A stretch of 64,000 bases of DNA from the NCBI RefSeq assembly GCF_011761985.1, contig NZ_JAASQT010000002.1:310001-374000 (forward strand). The letters run 5' to 3'. How positions within the stretch are numbered: position 1 is the stretch's first letter; the number at the start of each line of letters is the position of its first letter. The DNA is from Brevundimonas terrae. Its GTDB lineage: Bacteria > Pseudomonadota > Alphaproteobacteria > Caulobacterales > Caulobacteraceae. This document shows positions 6,703 through 15,553 of the stretch, one piece after another. The notes below the pieces were generated by a model. The model saw nothing but the letters and a program-made list of their open reading frames with translations. It was not told where the DNA came from and made no database searches. Position numbers and translations under genes: made by a program.

Positions 6703-8816
6703 TGTCCCTCGGACTGATTATGAATAACGCCACGGCGGGCATCAATACGGCCCAGAGCCAGCTTCGGGTGGTGTCCGACAATGTCTCCAACATCCACACC
6801 CCCGGCTATGTGCGCAAGATTGCCGATCAGCGATCGCTGACCACGCAGGGCGTCGGCTCGGGCGTCGAGATCGCCCGTGTGCGTCTGGCAACCGACCGTT
6901 TCCTTCAGGCCTCGACATTGAATGCCTCGGCAGATGCCGGACGCGAGACGGTTCGCTATGAACTGTATGACCGCATCCAGTCCCTGTTTGGCGACCCCGG
7001 TGGCGATACCAGCTTCTTTAGCAGCATCGACAAACTGTTCGGCGAGTTTGCCACGGCGGCAGAAATGCCGACCTCGGCGGCGGCGCGTCAAAGCGCAATC
7101 TGGAAGACGCAGGCTGTGTTTGACGAAGCCAAGCGTATTACCGGACAGATTCAGGCCGTGCGCGAGGATGCGGATGGTCGCATCCAGTCATCGGTCGAAA
7201 CGATCAATGGCCTGCTGGAACAGATCGACAAGCTGAACCGCGAGATCACGCGCGCTACGGTCACGGGGGCTGATTCAACCGGTGCCCAGAATGCACAGGC
7301 GATACTGGTCGATGAACTGTCCGGCTTTATGGATGTGCGCCTGACGCCGCGTTCTACGGGCGGGGTCGAAATCCGCACGGGCGCAGGCCTGCTGCTGGTG
7401 GGCAACAGCGCGGGCAAGTTGGAATATAACCGCGCCGGTGCCGTCAGCGGCACGACGAATTTCAACGACATCATGGTGCACGAGCCGAGCGGTTCGGTGC
7501 GTTCGCTTAACGAAGGTCTGGTCAGCGGTGAGCTGAAGGGCCTGTTGCAACTGCGCGATGTGGATACGGCACAGGCCGCCGAGCAACTGGGCGAACTGAC
7601 GGCCAAGCTGGCGGACGAACTGAACCGCGCGCACAATGCCTCGACGGCGTTTCCGGCCCCTTCGGTGCTGGAAGGCCGCAATACCGGCATGTCGGAAATC
7701 ACAGCCCTGAGCGGCTTTACCGGCACCACCACGATTGCCGTGGTCAATGCGGCCGGTGTGATCCAGAACTCGGCCGAGATTGTTTTCAACGGCGGCACGA
7801 TGACGATCAATGGCGTGGCCGCAACGCCCGCCACCTTCCTGACCGTCCTGAACGCACAGGTGCCGGGGCTGAATGCCAGCTTTACGGACGGCAAGCTGAA
7901 GCTAGAGGCGACGGGCGGCAATGGCGTGGCGATTGCCGATGATGCCACCGCGCCCAGCAGCAAGGCGGGACGCGGTTTCTCGCACTTCTTCGGTCTCAAT
8001 GATCTGGTGTCCACCTCGGGTATTTCGAACTACGAGACGGGCATGACGGGCGCGTCCCAGCACGGTTTCGCACCGGGCCAGACGGTCAGCTTCCGTTTCT
8101 CGGACAGCAATGGCGTCAAGATTCGCGATATCGAGGTCGCCATGCCCGCTGGCGGTGGCACGATGACCGAACTGCTGGCGCACCTGAATGATCCGGTGAA
8201 CGGGGCAGGGCGTCACGGTACCTTTGCGATGAACGCCCATGGCGAGGTGACATTTACGGGGCGCGGATCGCCTCCGGCACAAATGTCGGTCGTTAATGAC
8301 CGCACCAGTCAGGCACCGTCTGGCGTATCCATGAGCGAACTGTTCGGGCTTGGCGGTACGCGCACAGCCCGTTCGGGCACCTTCGAGATCCGCAGCGATA
8401 TTGTCAGTAATCCAAGCAACCTAGCACTAGGCCGACTGGACCTGACCGCTCCGGCAGGGACACCGGCCCTGAGCGCAGCCAATGGTGATGGCGCACGCCT
8501 GCTGGCGGGGGCGGGGGATGTTTCGACCCGTTTCGGTGCGGCAGGTGGCGTGTCGGGCAATACCTCGACGCTGAGCCGCTATGCCTCCGACATGGCGGGC
8601 AGCATCGGTGCCAAGTCCAACCTGACCGAGAGCGCCGCCAGCGGGGCATCGGCCCTGCTGAACGAGGCGTCCAGCCGACGCAATTCTTTTGAAGGCGTCA
8701 ATCTGGAAGAAGAACTGGTCCTGATGACGACCTATCAGCAAGCCTTCAACGCTTCGGCGCGCCTGATCCAGGCGGCGTCGGATATGTATGACACACTGTT
8801 CGGGATGGTCCGATGA
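6702..8816 (+). CDS. flgK: Flagellar hook-associated protein FlgK (HAP1)
   Basis: FlgK forms the first of two rings joining hook to filament. The N-terminus has the axial-protein helix (NNATAGINTAQSQLRVVSDN, then NIHTPGYVRK). The C-terminus has the matching signature (SFEGVNLEEELVLMTTYQQA, ending in DTLFGMVR). At 704 residues it is longer than the enterobacterial form (about 550), with the extra length in the variable middle part, as is common in alphaproteobacteria. GAAGGAG stands 7-8 bases before the ATG. The stop overlaps flgL by 4 bp. Export is by the flagellar type III system. Confidence 0.95.
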   Translation: MSLGLIMNNATAGINTAQSQLRVVSDNVSNIHTPGYVRKIADQRSLTTQGVGSGVEIARVRLATDRFLQASTLNASADAGRETVRYELYDRIQSLFGDPGGDTSFFSSIDKLFGEFATAAEMPTSAAARQSAIWKTQAVFDEAKRITGQIQAVREDADGRIQSSVETINGLLEQIDKLNREITRATVTGADSTGAQNAQAILVDELSGFMDVRLTPRSTGGVEIRTGAGLLLVGNSAGKLEYNRAGAVSGTTNFNDIMVHEPSGSVRSLNEGLVSGELKGLLQLRDVDTAQAAEQLGELTAKLADELNRAHNASTAFPAPSVLEGRNTGMSEITALSGFTGTTTIAVVNAAGVIQNSAEIVFNGGTMTINGVAATPATFLTVLNAQVPGLNASFTDGKLKLEATGGNGVAIADDATAPSSKAGRGFSHFFGLNDLVSTSGISNYETGMTGASQHGFAPGQTVSFRFSDSNGVKIRDIEVAMPAGGGTMTELLAHLNDPVNGAGRHGTFAMNAHGEVTFTGRGSPPAQMSVVNDRTSQAPSGVSMSELFGLGGTRTARSGTFEIRSDIVSNPSNLALGRLDLTAPAGTPALSAANGDGARLLAGAGDVSTRFGAAGGVSGNTSTLSRYASDMAGSIGAKSNLTESAASGASALLNEASSRRNSFEGVNLEEELVLMTTYQQAFNASARLIQAASDMYDTLFGMVR

Positions 8817-9733
8817 GCCGCGTATCCACCTACGGGAACTATCAGTCCGCACTCATGAATTTGATGGCGGCGCAGCAGCGTAACAGCGAAGCGCAGAATA
8901 CCGTGTCGACGAAGAAGAACGCCACGGACCTGCACGGCTTCGGGCGGGATGCCGCGACGGTCAATGCCCTGCGCACCAGCCAGAACCGCATCACGGCCTA
9001 TCAGGAGGTCAGCAAGACCGTCGCTGATCGTCTGGAAGCACAGGATCTGGCCATGGGCCGCCTGAACGAGGCGGCGACCAATTCGCGTCTGGCCATTGCC
9101 AATGCGATTGCCAGCGGCCGCACTGAAGGCCTGATGGCCGAGCTGGAAGTCCAGTTCCAGATTGCCCAGAACGCCCTGAATACCAAGCATCAGGGGCAGT
9201 ATCTGTTCTCGGGCGGGGTGACGGACAAGCCGCCGGTGGCGACAGGCAATCTTGATGATCTGCATGCCGCAGGTACGACAGCAGACGCTTTTGAAAACGG
9301 CTATATGCGCCAGTCCAGCCGCGTGGATGAAAACGTGGTGATGGACACCAGTTTCCTGGCTGACACGCTGGGCGAAGAAATGTTTGCCGTGTTCAAGGAC
9401 CTGAAGGCACTGGATGCAGCCACGCCGCTGACGGGGGCGCTGGATGGTGCAACAACCACGGCCCTGACCGACCTGATGAACCGTTTCAGCACCGCCGCGA
9501 CCAATGTGGTCAACGAGCAGGCCAAGAACGGCACCTATCAGCAACGTGTCGAGAAGCTGATCGAGGATCATCAGGTGCGTGCCGATTCCGTCGAGATCAT
9601 GCTGGGCGAAAAAACCGATGCCGACATGTTCAAGGCGGTATCTGAGCTGGAACTGTCGCAGATATCCCTGCAGGCCTCGGCGCAGGTGATCAACCAACTG
9701 CGACAGGTCTCGCTGCTGGACTATCTGCGCTAA
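8813..9733 (+). CDS. flgL: Flagellar hook-associated protein FlgL (HAP3)
   Basis: FlgL is the second hook-filament junction protein and belongs to the flagellin superfamily. The 306 residues show flagellin-type N-terminal coiled helices (MSRVSTYGNYQSALMNLMAA) and a C-terminal helix ending LRQVSLLDYLR. The stretch NTKHQGQYLFSGG is typical of FlgL. The ATG overlaps the flgK TGA as ATGA, so the two are translationally coupled. No flagellin gene follows; the next gene is an unrelated transporter. Confidence 0.92.
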   Translation: MSRVSTYGNYQSALMNLMAAQQRNSEAQNTVSTKKNATDLHGFGRDAATVNALRTSQNRITAYQEVSKTVADRLEAQDLAMGRLNEAATNSRLAIANAIASGRTEGLMAELEVQFQIAQNALNTKHQGQYLFSGGVTDKPPVATGNLDDLHAAGTTADAFENGYMRQSSRVDENVVMDTSFLADTLGEEMFAVFKDLKALDAATPLTGALDGATTTALTDLMNRFSTAATNVVNEQAKNGTYQQRVEKLIEDHQVRADSVEIMLGEKTDADMFKAVSELELSQISLQASAQVINQLRQVSLLDYLR

Positions 9734-9911
9734 GGCAGACAGATCGCGATCAAGCTGAACAAAAAGACGTAATCCGCGTTCATTGAACGCCGGACCTTAC
9801 GCCCGTTTCGATATGTCATCTTGTGTTGACTAGCGCGTCGGGTCTAAAGCTTGGCAAGATTTCCGGCGGGTTTCCGGTAAGGGACAGCCTAGTTTTCAGG
9901 CATGGGGTTTT

Positions 9912-11036
9912 ATGACAGCGCACGGTGCAGACTACCGCATTGATACGGATGATGCAGGACGCGTGTGCCTTGCCTTGTCGGGATCGTGGTCGGCGACCGG
10001 GCTGGGCTTTATTGCCGAACGTCTGAAGCGTGAGCTGGATGGCCGCACGGTCGAAAGCCTCGACCTGTCGTCGCTGGAACGGTTTGATACGGCGGGGGCG
10101 CTGGCCTTGCGCCAGTCTGCCGATGTCGCGACGACCAAGACCCTGTGGCAAGCCCGCCCCGAGGCCGGCAGCATCTACAAGACCGTGGCGCGGTTGGAAG
10201 ACATGACCATGCCGCCGCCCCAGCGCCCGCCATCATGGGTACGCGGTTTCAGCAAGGTGGGCCACGGCGTTTACGATTTCGCCTCCGAAACCATGGCGGC
10301 CTTTGCCTTTTTGGGCCGCTTGTTGGTGTCGTGCCTGTCTACGCTACGCAATCCGCGACGCATTCGCTGGGCGGCGTGGGTGTCGCAGATGGAGCGGTCG
10401 GGTCTGGATGCCATTCCGATTGTTGTCGTCACCAACTTCTTTATCGGCGCAGTCGTGGCCTTTATCGGTGTGGACCTTCTGAACCAGTTCGGGGCAGGGG
10501 TGTTTGCAGTCCAGTTGATCGGCGTGGCGGTGTTTCGTGAATTCGCCGTGGTGATTACGGCGGTACTTCTGGCGGGCCGTTCGGCCTCCAGCTTTGCCGC
10601 CGAGATCGGCTCCATGAAGATGAATCAGGAAGTCGATGCCATGCAGGTCATGGGCGTGGACTCGTTTCAGGCGCTGGTGATCCCGCGTCTGGCGGCGCTG
10701 TTGATTATGCTGCCGTTGCTGACCTTTGTGGCCATGCTGGGCGGGCTTCTGGGCGGTATGCTGGTGACGTGGAGCCAGTTGAGCGTGGGGCCAGCCTTCT
10801 TCCTCCAGCGTCTGGTCGAGGATGGCTACATGCCCAAACACATGCTGGTGGGCCTTATCAAGGCTCCGGTATTTGCGCTGGTTGTGGCAGCGATCGGTTG
10901 CCGTCAGGGCATGGCCGTGGCCGGTGACGTGCAGAGCCTTGGCTATCGCGTGACGGCGGCTGTGGTTCAGGCCATCTTTGCCATCATCCTGCTGGATGCC
11001 GTGTTTGCGCTGATCTTTATCGAGTTGGGCCTATGA
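9912..11036 (+). CDS. STAS-MlaE lipid ABC transporter permease
   Basis: The inner-membrane permease of an MCE-type phospholipid transport system. Residues 1-90 are a STAS domain (LDLSSLERFDTAGALALRQ), which in the E. coli Mla complex is the separate protein MlaB. Residues from about 130 on are MlaE (PF02405) with five or six hydrophobic spans and the conserved EIGSMKMNQEVDAM coupling motif. The fused form is common outside the gammaproteobacteria. It overlaps the ATPase gene by 4 bp. The operon likely moves lipid between inner and outer membranes; direction and substrate cannot be read from sequence. Confidence 0.92.
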   Translation: MTAHGADYRIDTDDAGRVCLALSGSWSATGLGFIAERLKRELDGRTVESLDLSSLERFDTAGALALRQSADVATTKTLWQARPEAGSIYKTVARLEDMTMPPPQRPPSWVRGFSKVGHGVYDFASETMAAFAFLGRLLVSCLSTLRNPRRIRWAAWVSQMERSGLDAIPIVVVTNFFIGAVVAFIGVDLLNQFGAGVFAVQLIGVAVFREFAVVITAVLLAGRSASSFAAEIGSMKMNQEVDAMQVMGVDSFQALVIPRLAALLIMLPLLTFVAMLGGLLGGMLVTWSQLSVGPAFFLQRLVEDGYMPKHMLVGLIKAPVFALVVAAIGCRQGMAVAGDVQSLGYRVTAAVVQAIFAIILLDAVFALIFIELGL

Positions 11037-11836
11037 GCGCGTCAAAGGCACCGGCTTCATCGAGTGCGTGGCAGGAACCTGTCATCGAGGTTCGCGGCAT
11101 GCTCAGCCAGTTTGGCGAGCGTGTGATCCACCAGAATCTGGACCTGACCGTCAATCGCGGCGAGATCGTCGGTGTGGTGGGCGGTTCCGGCACCGGCAAG
11201 ACGGTGCTGCTGAACTCGATCATCGGTCTGAAAGAGCCGGAGGACGGTTCGGTCAAGCTGTTCGGGCAGGACCGCAGCACCATGACCAAGGCCGAGGCGG
11301 TCGCAGTCGAGCAGCGCACGGGCATCCTGTTCCAGCGCGGGGCGTTATTCTCGTCGCTGAATGTGATGGAGAATGTCTCGGCACCTTTGCTGGAGCATAC
11401 GCGCCTGTCGCGCAATGTGATCCGCGAGCTGACCGAGATGAAGGTGGCCATGGTCGGGTTGAAACCCGAGGCGCTGTACCTGAAACCTTCCGAACTGTCG
11501 GGGGGGATGATCAAGCGGGTCGGTCTGGCCCGCGCTTTGGCGCTGGACCCCGAACTGTTGTTCCTCGACGAGCCGACAGCGGGGCTGGACCCCATCGGGG
11601 CGGCGGCTTTTGACCAGCTTATTCTGGAACTGTCGCGCGACCTTGGCCTTACGGTCTTTATGATTACGCACGACCTCGACAGCCTCTATACCATCTGTGA
11701 TCAGGTGGCGGTGCTGGCGGACAAACACGTTATTGCCAAGGCTCCCGTTGCGGAGCTGGAAAAGTCTGACCATCCCTGGATCAAGGAATACTTCCTTGGC
11801 CCACGAGGGCGGGCGGCCAAACAGAGTGCCAACTAG
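11033..11836 (+). CDS. MlaF-type ABC transporter ATPase
   Basis: A 267-residue nucleotide-binding subunit that pairs with the MlaE-type permease before it. It has Walker A GGSGTGKT, signature LSGGMIKR, Walker B ELLFLDEPTAGLDP and the switch histidine in FMITHDLDSL. The signature and the GLDPIGA stretch are characteristic of the MlaF/Ttg2A/Mkl branch. The start overlaps the permease stop (ATGA), and the MCE gene starts 14 bp after its end with AGGAGG just before it. Confidence 0.95.
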   Translation: MSASKAPASSSAWQEPVIEVRGMLSQFGERVIHQNLDLTVNRGEIVGVVGGSGTGKTVLLNSIIGLKEPEDGSVKLFGQDRSTMTKAEAVAVEQRTGILFQRGALFSSLNVMENVSAPLLEHTRLSRNVIRELTEMKVAMVGLKPEALYLKPSELSGGMIKRVGLARALALDPELLFLDEPTAGLDPIGAAAFDQLILELSRDLGLTVFMITHDLDSLYTICDQVAVLADKHVIAKAPVAELEKSDHPWIKEYFLGPRGRAAKQSAN

Positions 11837-11850
11837 GAGGCCGGATCGAA

Positions 11851-12789
11851 ATGGAAAGAGACGCTCATTACGCAGCGGTCGGCATTGTGACCGTCGCCCT
11901 TCTGGTGGCACTGGCTGTGTTCACCATCTGGCTGGCACGCCTGCAATTCAACGAGGACTATGATGTCTATGACATCATCTTCTACGGCCCTGTGCGTGGT
12001 CTGTCGGAAGGCGGCGAGGTTTACTTTAACGGTATCCGCGTCGGCGAAGTCACCAAGCTGAACCTCAATCCGGAAAGAGCTAATCAGGTGGTGGCGCGTG
12101 TGCGCGTAAACGGCACCACGCCGGTGCGCGTCACCAGCCGCGCCCAGTTGGAGCCGCAGGGCATTACCGGCCTGAACTATATCCAGATCACGGCAGGCAG
12201 CACGGAAACGCCGCTGCTGAAAAGCCAACATGCCGATAATGTCGTGCCGGTGATCCAGTCACAGGCCAGCCCGCTGGCAGAACTGCTGACCGGATCGGGA
12301 ACGGTGCTGCAACAGACCGTGGATGCGTTGAACCGCATTAACCGCGTCCTGTCGGATGACAATATCCGTTCCTTCTCGTCCAGCATCCGCAATGTCGAAG
12401 AGATGACCGCCGAGCTGAATGCCCGCAAGGGTATGCTGCTGGAGCTGGAACAGACGCTGAAAAATGCCAATGCGGCTGTGGCGGAATATCAGGGTCTTGC
12501 TGCCGATACCCGCCAGATCATCAATACGGATGGCCGCGCGGCGATTGCCAATATCGCCAAGGCCTCCGAAGAAGCGCGCACGGCGATTGCCTCGATCAAC
12601 CGTTCGGCCTCCAGCCTCGAAGAGCCGCTGGGCGAGTTCGGCACGACCACGGTGCCACAGATCAATGATGCGGTGCGTCAACTCAATCAGGCGACCCGCG
12701 CTCTGGAAGACATGATCGACAATGTGCGCCAGAGCCCGCGCGAATTTATCGGCCGACCGACGGCCAAGGAACTGGAGGTCCAGCCATGA
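11851..12789 (+). CDS. MCE/MlaD family lipid-binding protein
   Basis: One N-terminal transmembrane anchor (about residues 8-30) is followed by one MCE domain (about 38-115; YGPVRGLSEGGEVYFNG and GLNYIQI are typical). A long periplasmic helical part follows (about 130-290) with many NAxxAxx turns. In the family this forms a hexamer with a lipid-conducting pore. At 312 residues it is longer than E. coli MlaD (183); the extra C-terminal helices could build a needle-like tube, as in longer MCE proteins. It overlaps the lipoprotein gene by 4 bp. Confidence 0.9.
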   Translation: MERDAHYAAVGIVTVALLVALAVFTIWLARLQFNEDYDVYDIIFYGPVRGLSEGGEVYFNGIRVGEVTKLNLNPERANQVVARVRVNGTTPVRVTSRAQLEPQGITGLNYIQITAGSTETPLLKSQHADNVVPVIQSQASPLAELLTGSGTVLQQTVDALNRINRVLSDDNIRSFSSSIRNVEEMTAELNARKGMLLELEQTLKNANAAVAEYQGLAADTRQIINTDGRAAIANIAKASEEARTAIASINRSASSLEEPLGEFGTTTVPQINDAVRQLNQATRALEDMIDNVRQSPREFIGRPTAKELEVQP

Positions 12790-13403
12790 TCCGTATTCTG
12801 ACGCCTATGGCTGTGCTGGCGGTAACGGCGACCTTGTCCGGTTGCGCGGTGCTGAAAACGCCTGATCCGGTCCAGACCTATCGTTTCGGGGCGCTCCCTG
12901 TTTTTGCCAGCACAGATGATGTGCCGCGTTGCCAGCCGATCTCGGTTTCCCTGCGCCGTATTGATTTCGACACCGCGTCTCGCGGGGATCGTCTGCTGAC
13001 TGTGACGGGGACCGAGACGGCCTATATCGGCACGGCGCGGTGGGTGTCACAGGCCGAGACCCTGTTCCATTCGTCGCTTGAAGATGCTTTTGCCGCAGGG
13101 GCACCCTGTGTGCGTCTGGCATCGGGCGCTTTTGCGCGTGACGGGCTGTTGCTGAGCGTCGATGTGCGCCGGTTTGAAACCGTCTATGCCTCGGCCGGGG
13201 CCGTGCCGGATGTGCGCGTTTCGGTGGCCGTGCATCTGACCAACCGCGAACGCGAGGTTGTGGCGTCCAATCGCTTCGACAGTGTCGAGAACGCAGGCGA
13301 GAACCGCGTGGCCTCTATCGTGGCGGCCTATGATCGCGCCAATGCCGATGTGACGCGCAAGATTGTGGAATGGACGGCCACCGAGGCTGCCGTCGTCCGC
13401 TAG
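12786..13403 (+). CDS. ABC-type transport auxiliary lipoprotein (PqiC-like)
   Basis: A 205-residue lipoprotein: a short hydrophobic signal ends in the lipobox LSGC at about residue 20, and position +2 is Ala, so outer-membrane sorting is expected. The opening YRFGALPV and the pattern of short strands after it fit the PqiC/YmbA family, which provides the outer-membrane partner of MCE systems. It closes the permease-ATPase-MCE-lipoprotein operon, overlapping the MCE gene by 4 bp. The operon lacks an obvious MlaC-like soluble carrier, consistent with a bridging rather than a shuttle mechanism. Confidence 0.82.
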   Translation: MIRILTPMAVLAVTATLSGCAVLKTPDPVQTYRFGALPVFASTDDVPRCQPISVSLRRIDFDTASRGDRLLTVTGTETAYIGTARWVSQAETLFHSSLEDAFAAGAPCVRLASGAFARDGLLLSVDVRRFETVYASAGAVPDVRVSVAVHLTNREREVVASNRFDSVENAGENRVASIVAAYDRANADVTRKIVEWTATEAAVVR

Positions 13404-13469
13404 GCAGAGTGAAAGCCGCCAAACCATAGCGGCTTTGCACCAAGGGATGCAGCTATGACTGGAGGGAAT

Positions 13470-13949
13470 ATGCTGAAATTGGTTGGAGTATCAGCCGCTA
13501 TGATGTTCGTAGCGACTGTGGCGAATGCGCAGGTGGCTGCCAAGCCGCTGGCCGAGGGGCGTCTGTGTGCCTATGCGGATGTCGTCGGTGTGTGGGATAG
13601 CAAGGTGGTGAGCGCCGAAGAGGCGGGCGTAGAACGCTTTGCCGCAGCCTTCCCGCGCGACTACATGCGCTTCAAGCCCGATGGCGAGATGATGTACATC
13701 GCCTCCAACAACGAAATCGCGAGCGTTCCGGAAGTCCATGCACGTCTGGATGCCGCCGACAGCGCCGATGGTGCCACATATAACGCTGCGATGGTCGCCG
13801 AGGGGGTTCTGATCCTGTTCCAGAACGGTAATCCGTTCCAGGGCTTTACCTGCACCGTGGTCGAGCCTCGCGATGGCAGGGCGGTGACCATATTCAGCGA
13901 GCTTGAGGGTATGCCGGCCCTACATCGTGTCCAGTTCAAGCTGGACTAG
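13470..13949 (+). CDS. Secreted protein of unknown function
   Basis: A 159-residue protein with a signal peptide (MLKLVGVSAAMMFVATVANA, cut after ANA). I do not recognise the family. The mature part has two cysteines (in EGRLCAYADVVG and GFTCTVVEPRDG), possibly a disulfide. The start is the ATG at 13470, because GGAGG lies 4 bases before it; an upstream ATG at 13455 would place that ribosome site inside the gene. It follows the lipid transport operon by 66 bp and ends at a strong terminator. A periplasmic role is inferred only from the signal. Confidence 0.7.
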   Translation: MLKLVGVSAAMMFVATVANAQVAAKPLAEGRLCAYADVVGVWDSKVVSAEEAGVERFAAAFPRDYMRFKPDGEMMYIASNNEIASVPEVHARLDAADSADGATYNAAMVAEGVLILFQNGNPFQGFTCTVVEPRDGRAVTIFSELEGMPALHRVQFKLD

Positions 13950-13961
13950 GAGCCAATAAAA

Positions 13962-13994
13962 AAGAGCCGGAAGTTCTGAACTTCCGGCTCTTTT
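13962..13994. terminator. Bidirectional rho-independent terminator
   Basis: A long perfect stem (AAGAGCCGGAAGTT, loop CTG, bases about 13962-13993) has an A-run before and TTTT after. It separates two convergent genes. Confidence 0.88.
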
Positions 13995-14015
13995 CATTTC
14001 GGGTTGTACCGTGCC

Positions 14016-14666
14016 TTAGGCGACGCCAGCGGCAACCGTGTAGTCAGCCTCGGTCTTGGCCGCGACTTCGTCCAGCGAGACGCCTTCTGCCAGCTCGATC
14101 AGTTCCAGACCCGAACCGTCCGTTTTGACGTCAAAGGTGGCCAGATCGGTGATGATGCGGCTGACGACGCCCGTGCCGGTCAGCGGCAGGGTGCAGGCCT
14201 TCAGAACCTTGGACTGGCCGTGCTTGTTGGCGTGTTCCATGACCACGACGACGCGCTTGACGCCCGCTACGAGGTCCATGGCACCACCCATGCCTTTGAC
14301 CAGCTTGCCCGGGATCATCCAGTTGGCGATGTCGCCGTTCTGGGCCACTTCCATCGCGCCGAGGATCGACAGGTTGATGTGGCCGCCACGGATCATGGCA
14401 AACGAGTCCGCGCTGCTGAAATAGGCGCTCTCGGGGATTTCCGTGATGGTCTGCTTGCCGGCATTGATCAGGTCGGGGTCTTCTTCGCCTTCATAGGGGA
14501 AGGGGCCCATGCCCAGCATGCCGTTTTCCGATTGCAGGGTCACGACCATGCCCTCGGGGATATAGTTGGCCACCAGCGTCGGGATGCCGATGCCGAGGTT
14601 CACATAGAAACCGTCCTGCAGTTCCTTGGCGGCACGTTCGGCCAGTTGTTCGCGAGTACGAGCCAT
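14016..14666 (-). CDS. scoB: 3-oxoacid CoA-transferase subunit B
   Basis: The beta subunit of succinyl-CoA:3-ketoacid CoA-transferase, which activates acetoacetate with CoA from succinyl-CoA so that ketone bodies or C4 acids can be used. The catalytic glutamate is E47 in SENGMLG, the site of the glutamyl-CoA intermediate. The GLY-rich stretch [16 protein letters not shown] is also conserved. At 216 residues it has the expected length. It begins 4 bp after subunit A, so the two are co-translated from one mRNA. Confidence 0.95.
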   Translation of the reverse strand: MARTREQLAERAAKELQDGFYVNLGIGIPTLVANYIPEGMVVTLQSENGMLGMGPFPYEGEEDPDLINAGKQTITEIPESAYFSSADSFAMIRGGHINLSILGAMEVAQNGDIANWMIPGKLVKGMGGAMDLVAGVKRVVVVMEHANKHGQSKVLKACTLPLTGTGVVSRIITDLATFDVKTDGSGLELIELAEGVSLDEVAAKTEADYTVAAGVA

Positions 14667-14670
14667 GGTC

Positions 14671-15372
14671 TTAAGCTCCCTTCTGGCGGACGGTGCGCTG
14701 TTCGATGCGCTTTTCCGAAACGGTCTGGATCAGGCGGTCTACATAGACGCCAGGCGTGTGGATGTGGTCGGGATCAAGCGAGCCGACCGGCACGATTTCC
14801 TCGACCTCGACGACGGTGACCTTACCGGCGGTGGCCATCATCGGGTTGAAGTTGCGGGCGGTCTTGCGGAATACAAGGTTGCCGCGCTCGTCGGCCTTCC
14901 ACGCCTTCACGATGGCGAGGTCTGCGACCAGACCCGTTTCCATGATGAAGCGGCGACCGTTGAACTCGCGCTCTTCCTTGCCCTCGGCCACCAGCGTACC
15001 GACGCCGGTCGCGGTGAAGAAGGCCGGAATGCCGGCACCGCCAGCGCGGATGCGCTCGGCCAGCGTGCCTTGCGGGTTGAATTCCAGCTGCAGTTCACCG
15101 GCCAGATACTGGCGCTCGAACTCTTTGTTCTCGCCGACATAGGACGAGATCATCTTGGCAATCTGGCGGGTTTCCAGCAGTTGGCCGAGGCCGAAGCCGT
15201 CCACGCCTGCATTATTGGAAATGACCGTCAGGCCTTTGACGCCACTGTCGCGCAAACCGGCAATCAGGTTTTCGGGAATGCCACAGAGGCCAAAGCCGCC
15301 GGACATGACAGTCATGCCGTCAAACGTCAGCCCTTCCAGCGCAGACTTCACGTCAGCGTATATCTTTCCCAT
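14671..15372 (-). CDS. scoA: 3-oxoacid CoA-transferase subunit A
   Basis: The alpha subunit of the same CoA-transferase. The coenzyme A site motif [13 protein letters not shown] lies near residue 25, and [11 protein letters not shown] and [10 protein letters not shown] are also conserved. The frame is open to 15519, but the ATG at 15372 ([15 protein letters not shown]) has GGGAG 5 bases upstream and gives 233 residues, the family's standard size; the upstream 49 codons look non-coding. It is the first gene of scoA-scoB. Confidence 0.94.
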   Translation of the reverse strand: MGKIYADVKSALEGLTFDGMTVMSGGFGLCGIPENLIAGLRDSGVKGLTVISNNAGVDGFGLGQLLETRQIAKMISSYVGENKEFERQYLAGELQLEFNPQGTLAERIRAGGAGIPAFFTATGVGTLVAEGKEEREFNGRRFIMETGLVADLAIVKAWKADERGNLVFRKTARNFNPMMATAGKVTVVEVEEIVPVGSLDPDHIHTPGVYVDRLIQTVSEKRIEQRTVRQKGA

Positions 15373-15553
15373 GTCGCTCCCTTTTTCACCGTCTGATGAA
15401 TATTGCGGTATATCCTCCCATCTAAAGGGTGAATGCGACAGCGGCAAGATGGTGATCCAACCCTGTGTCACTGAGTACCAAAAGGTACCGCTTGGTTGAC
15501 CTGCGAAGCGGGCGCGCACAAACAGGACAAAGTATCTGATGTGGAGGGGCGCT

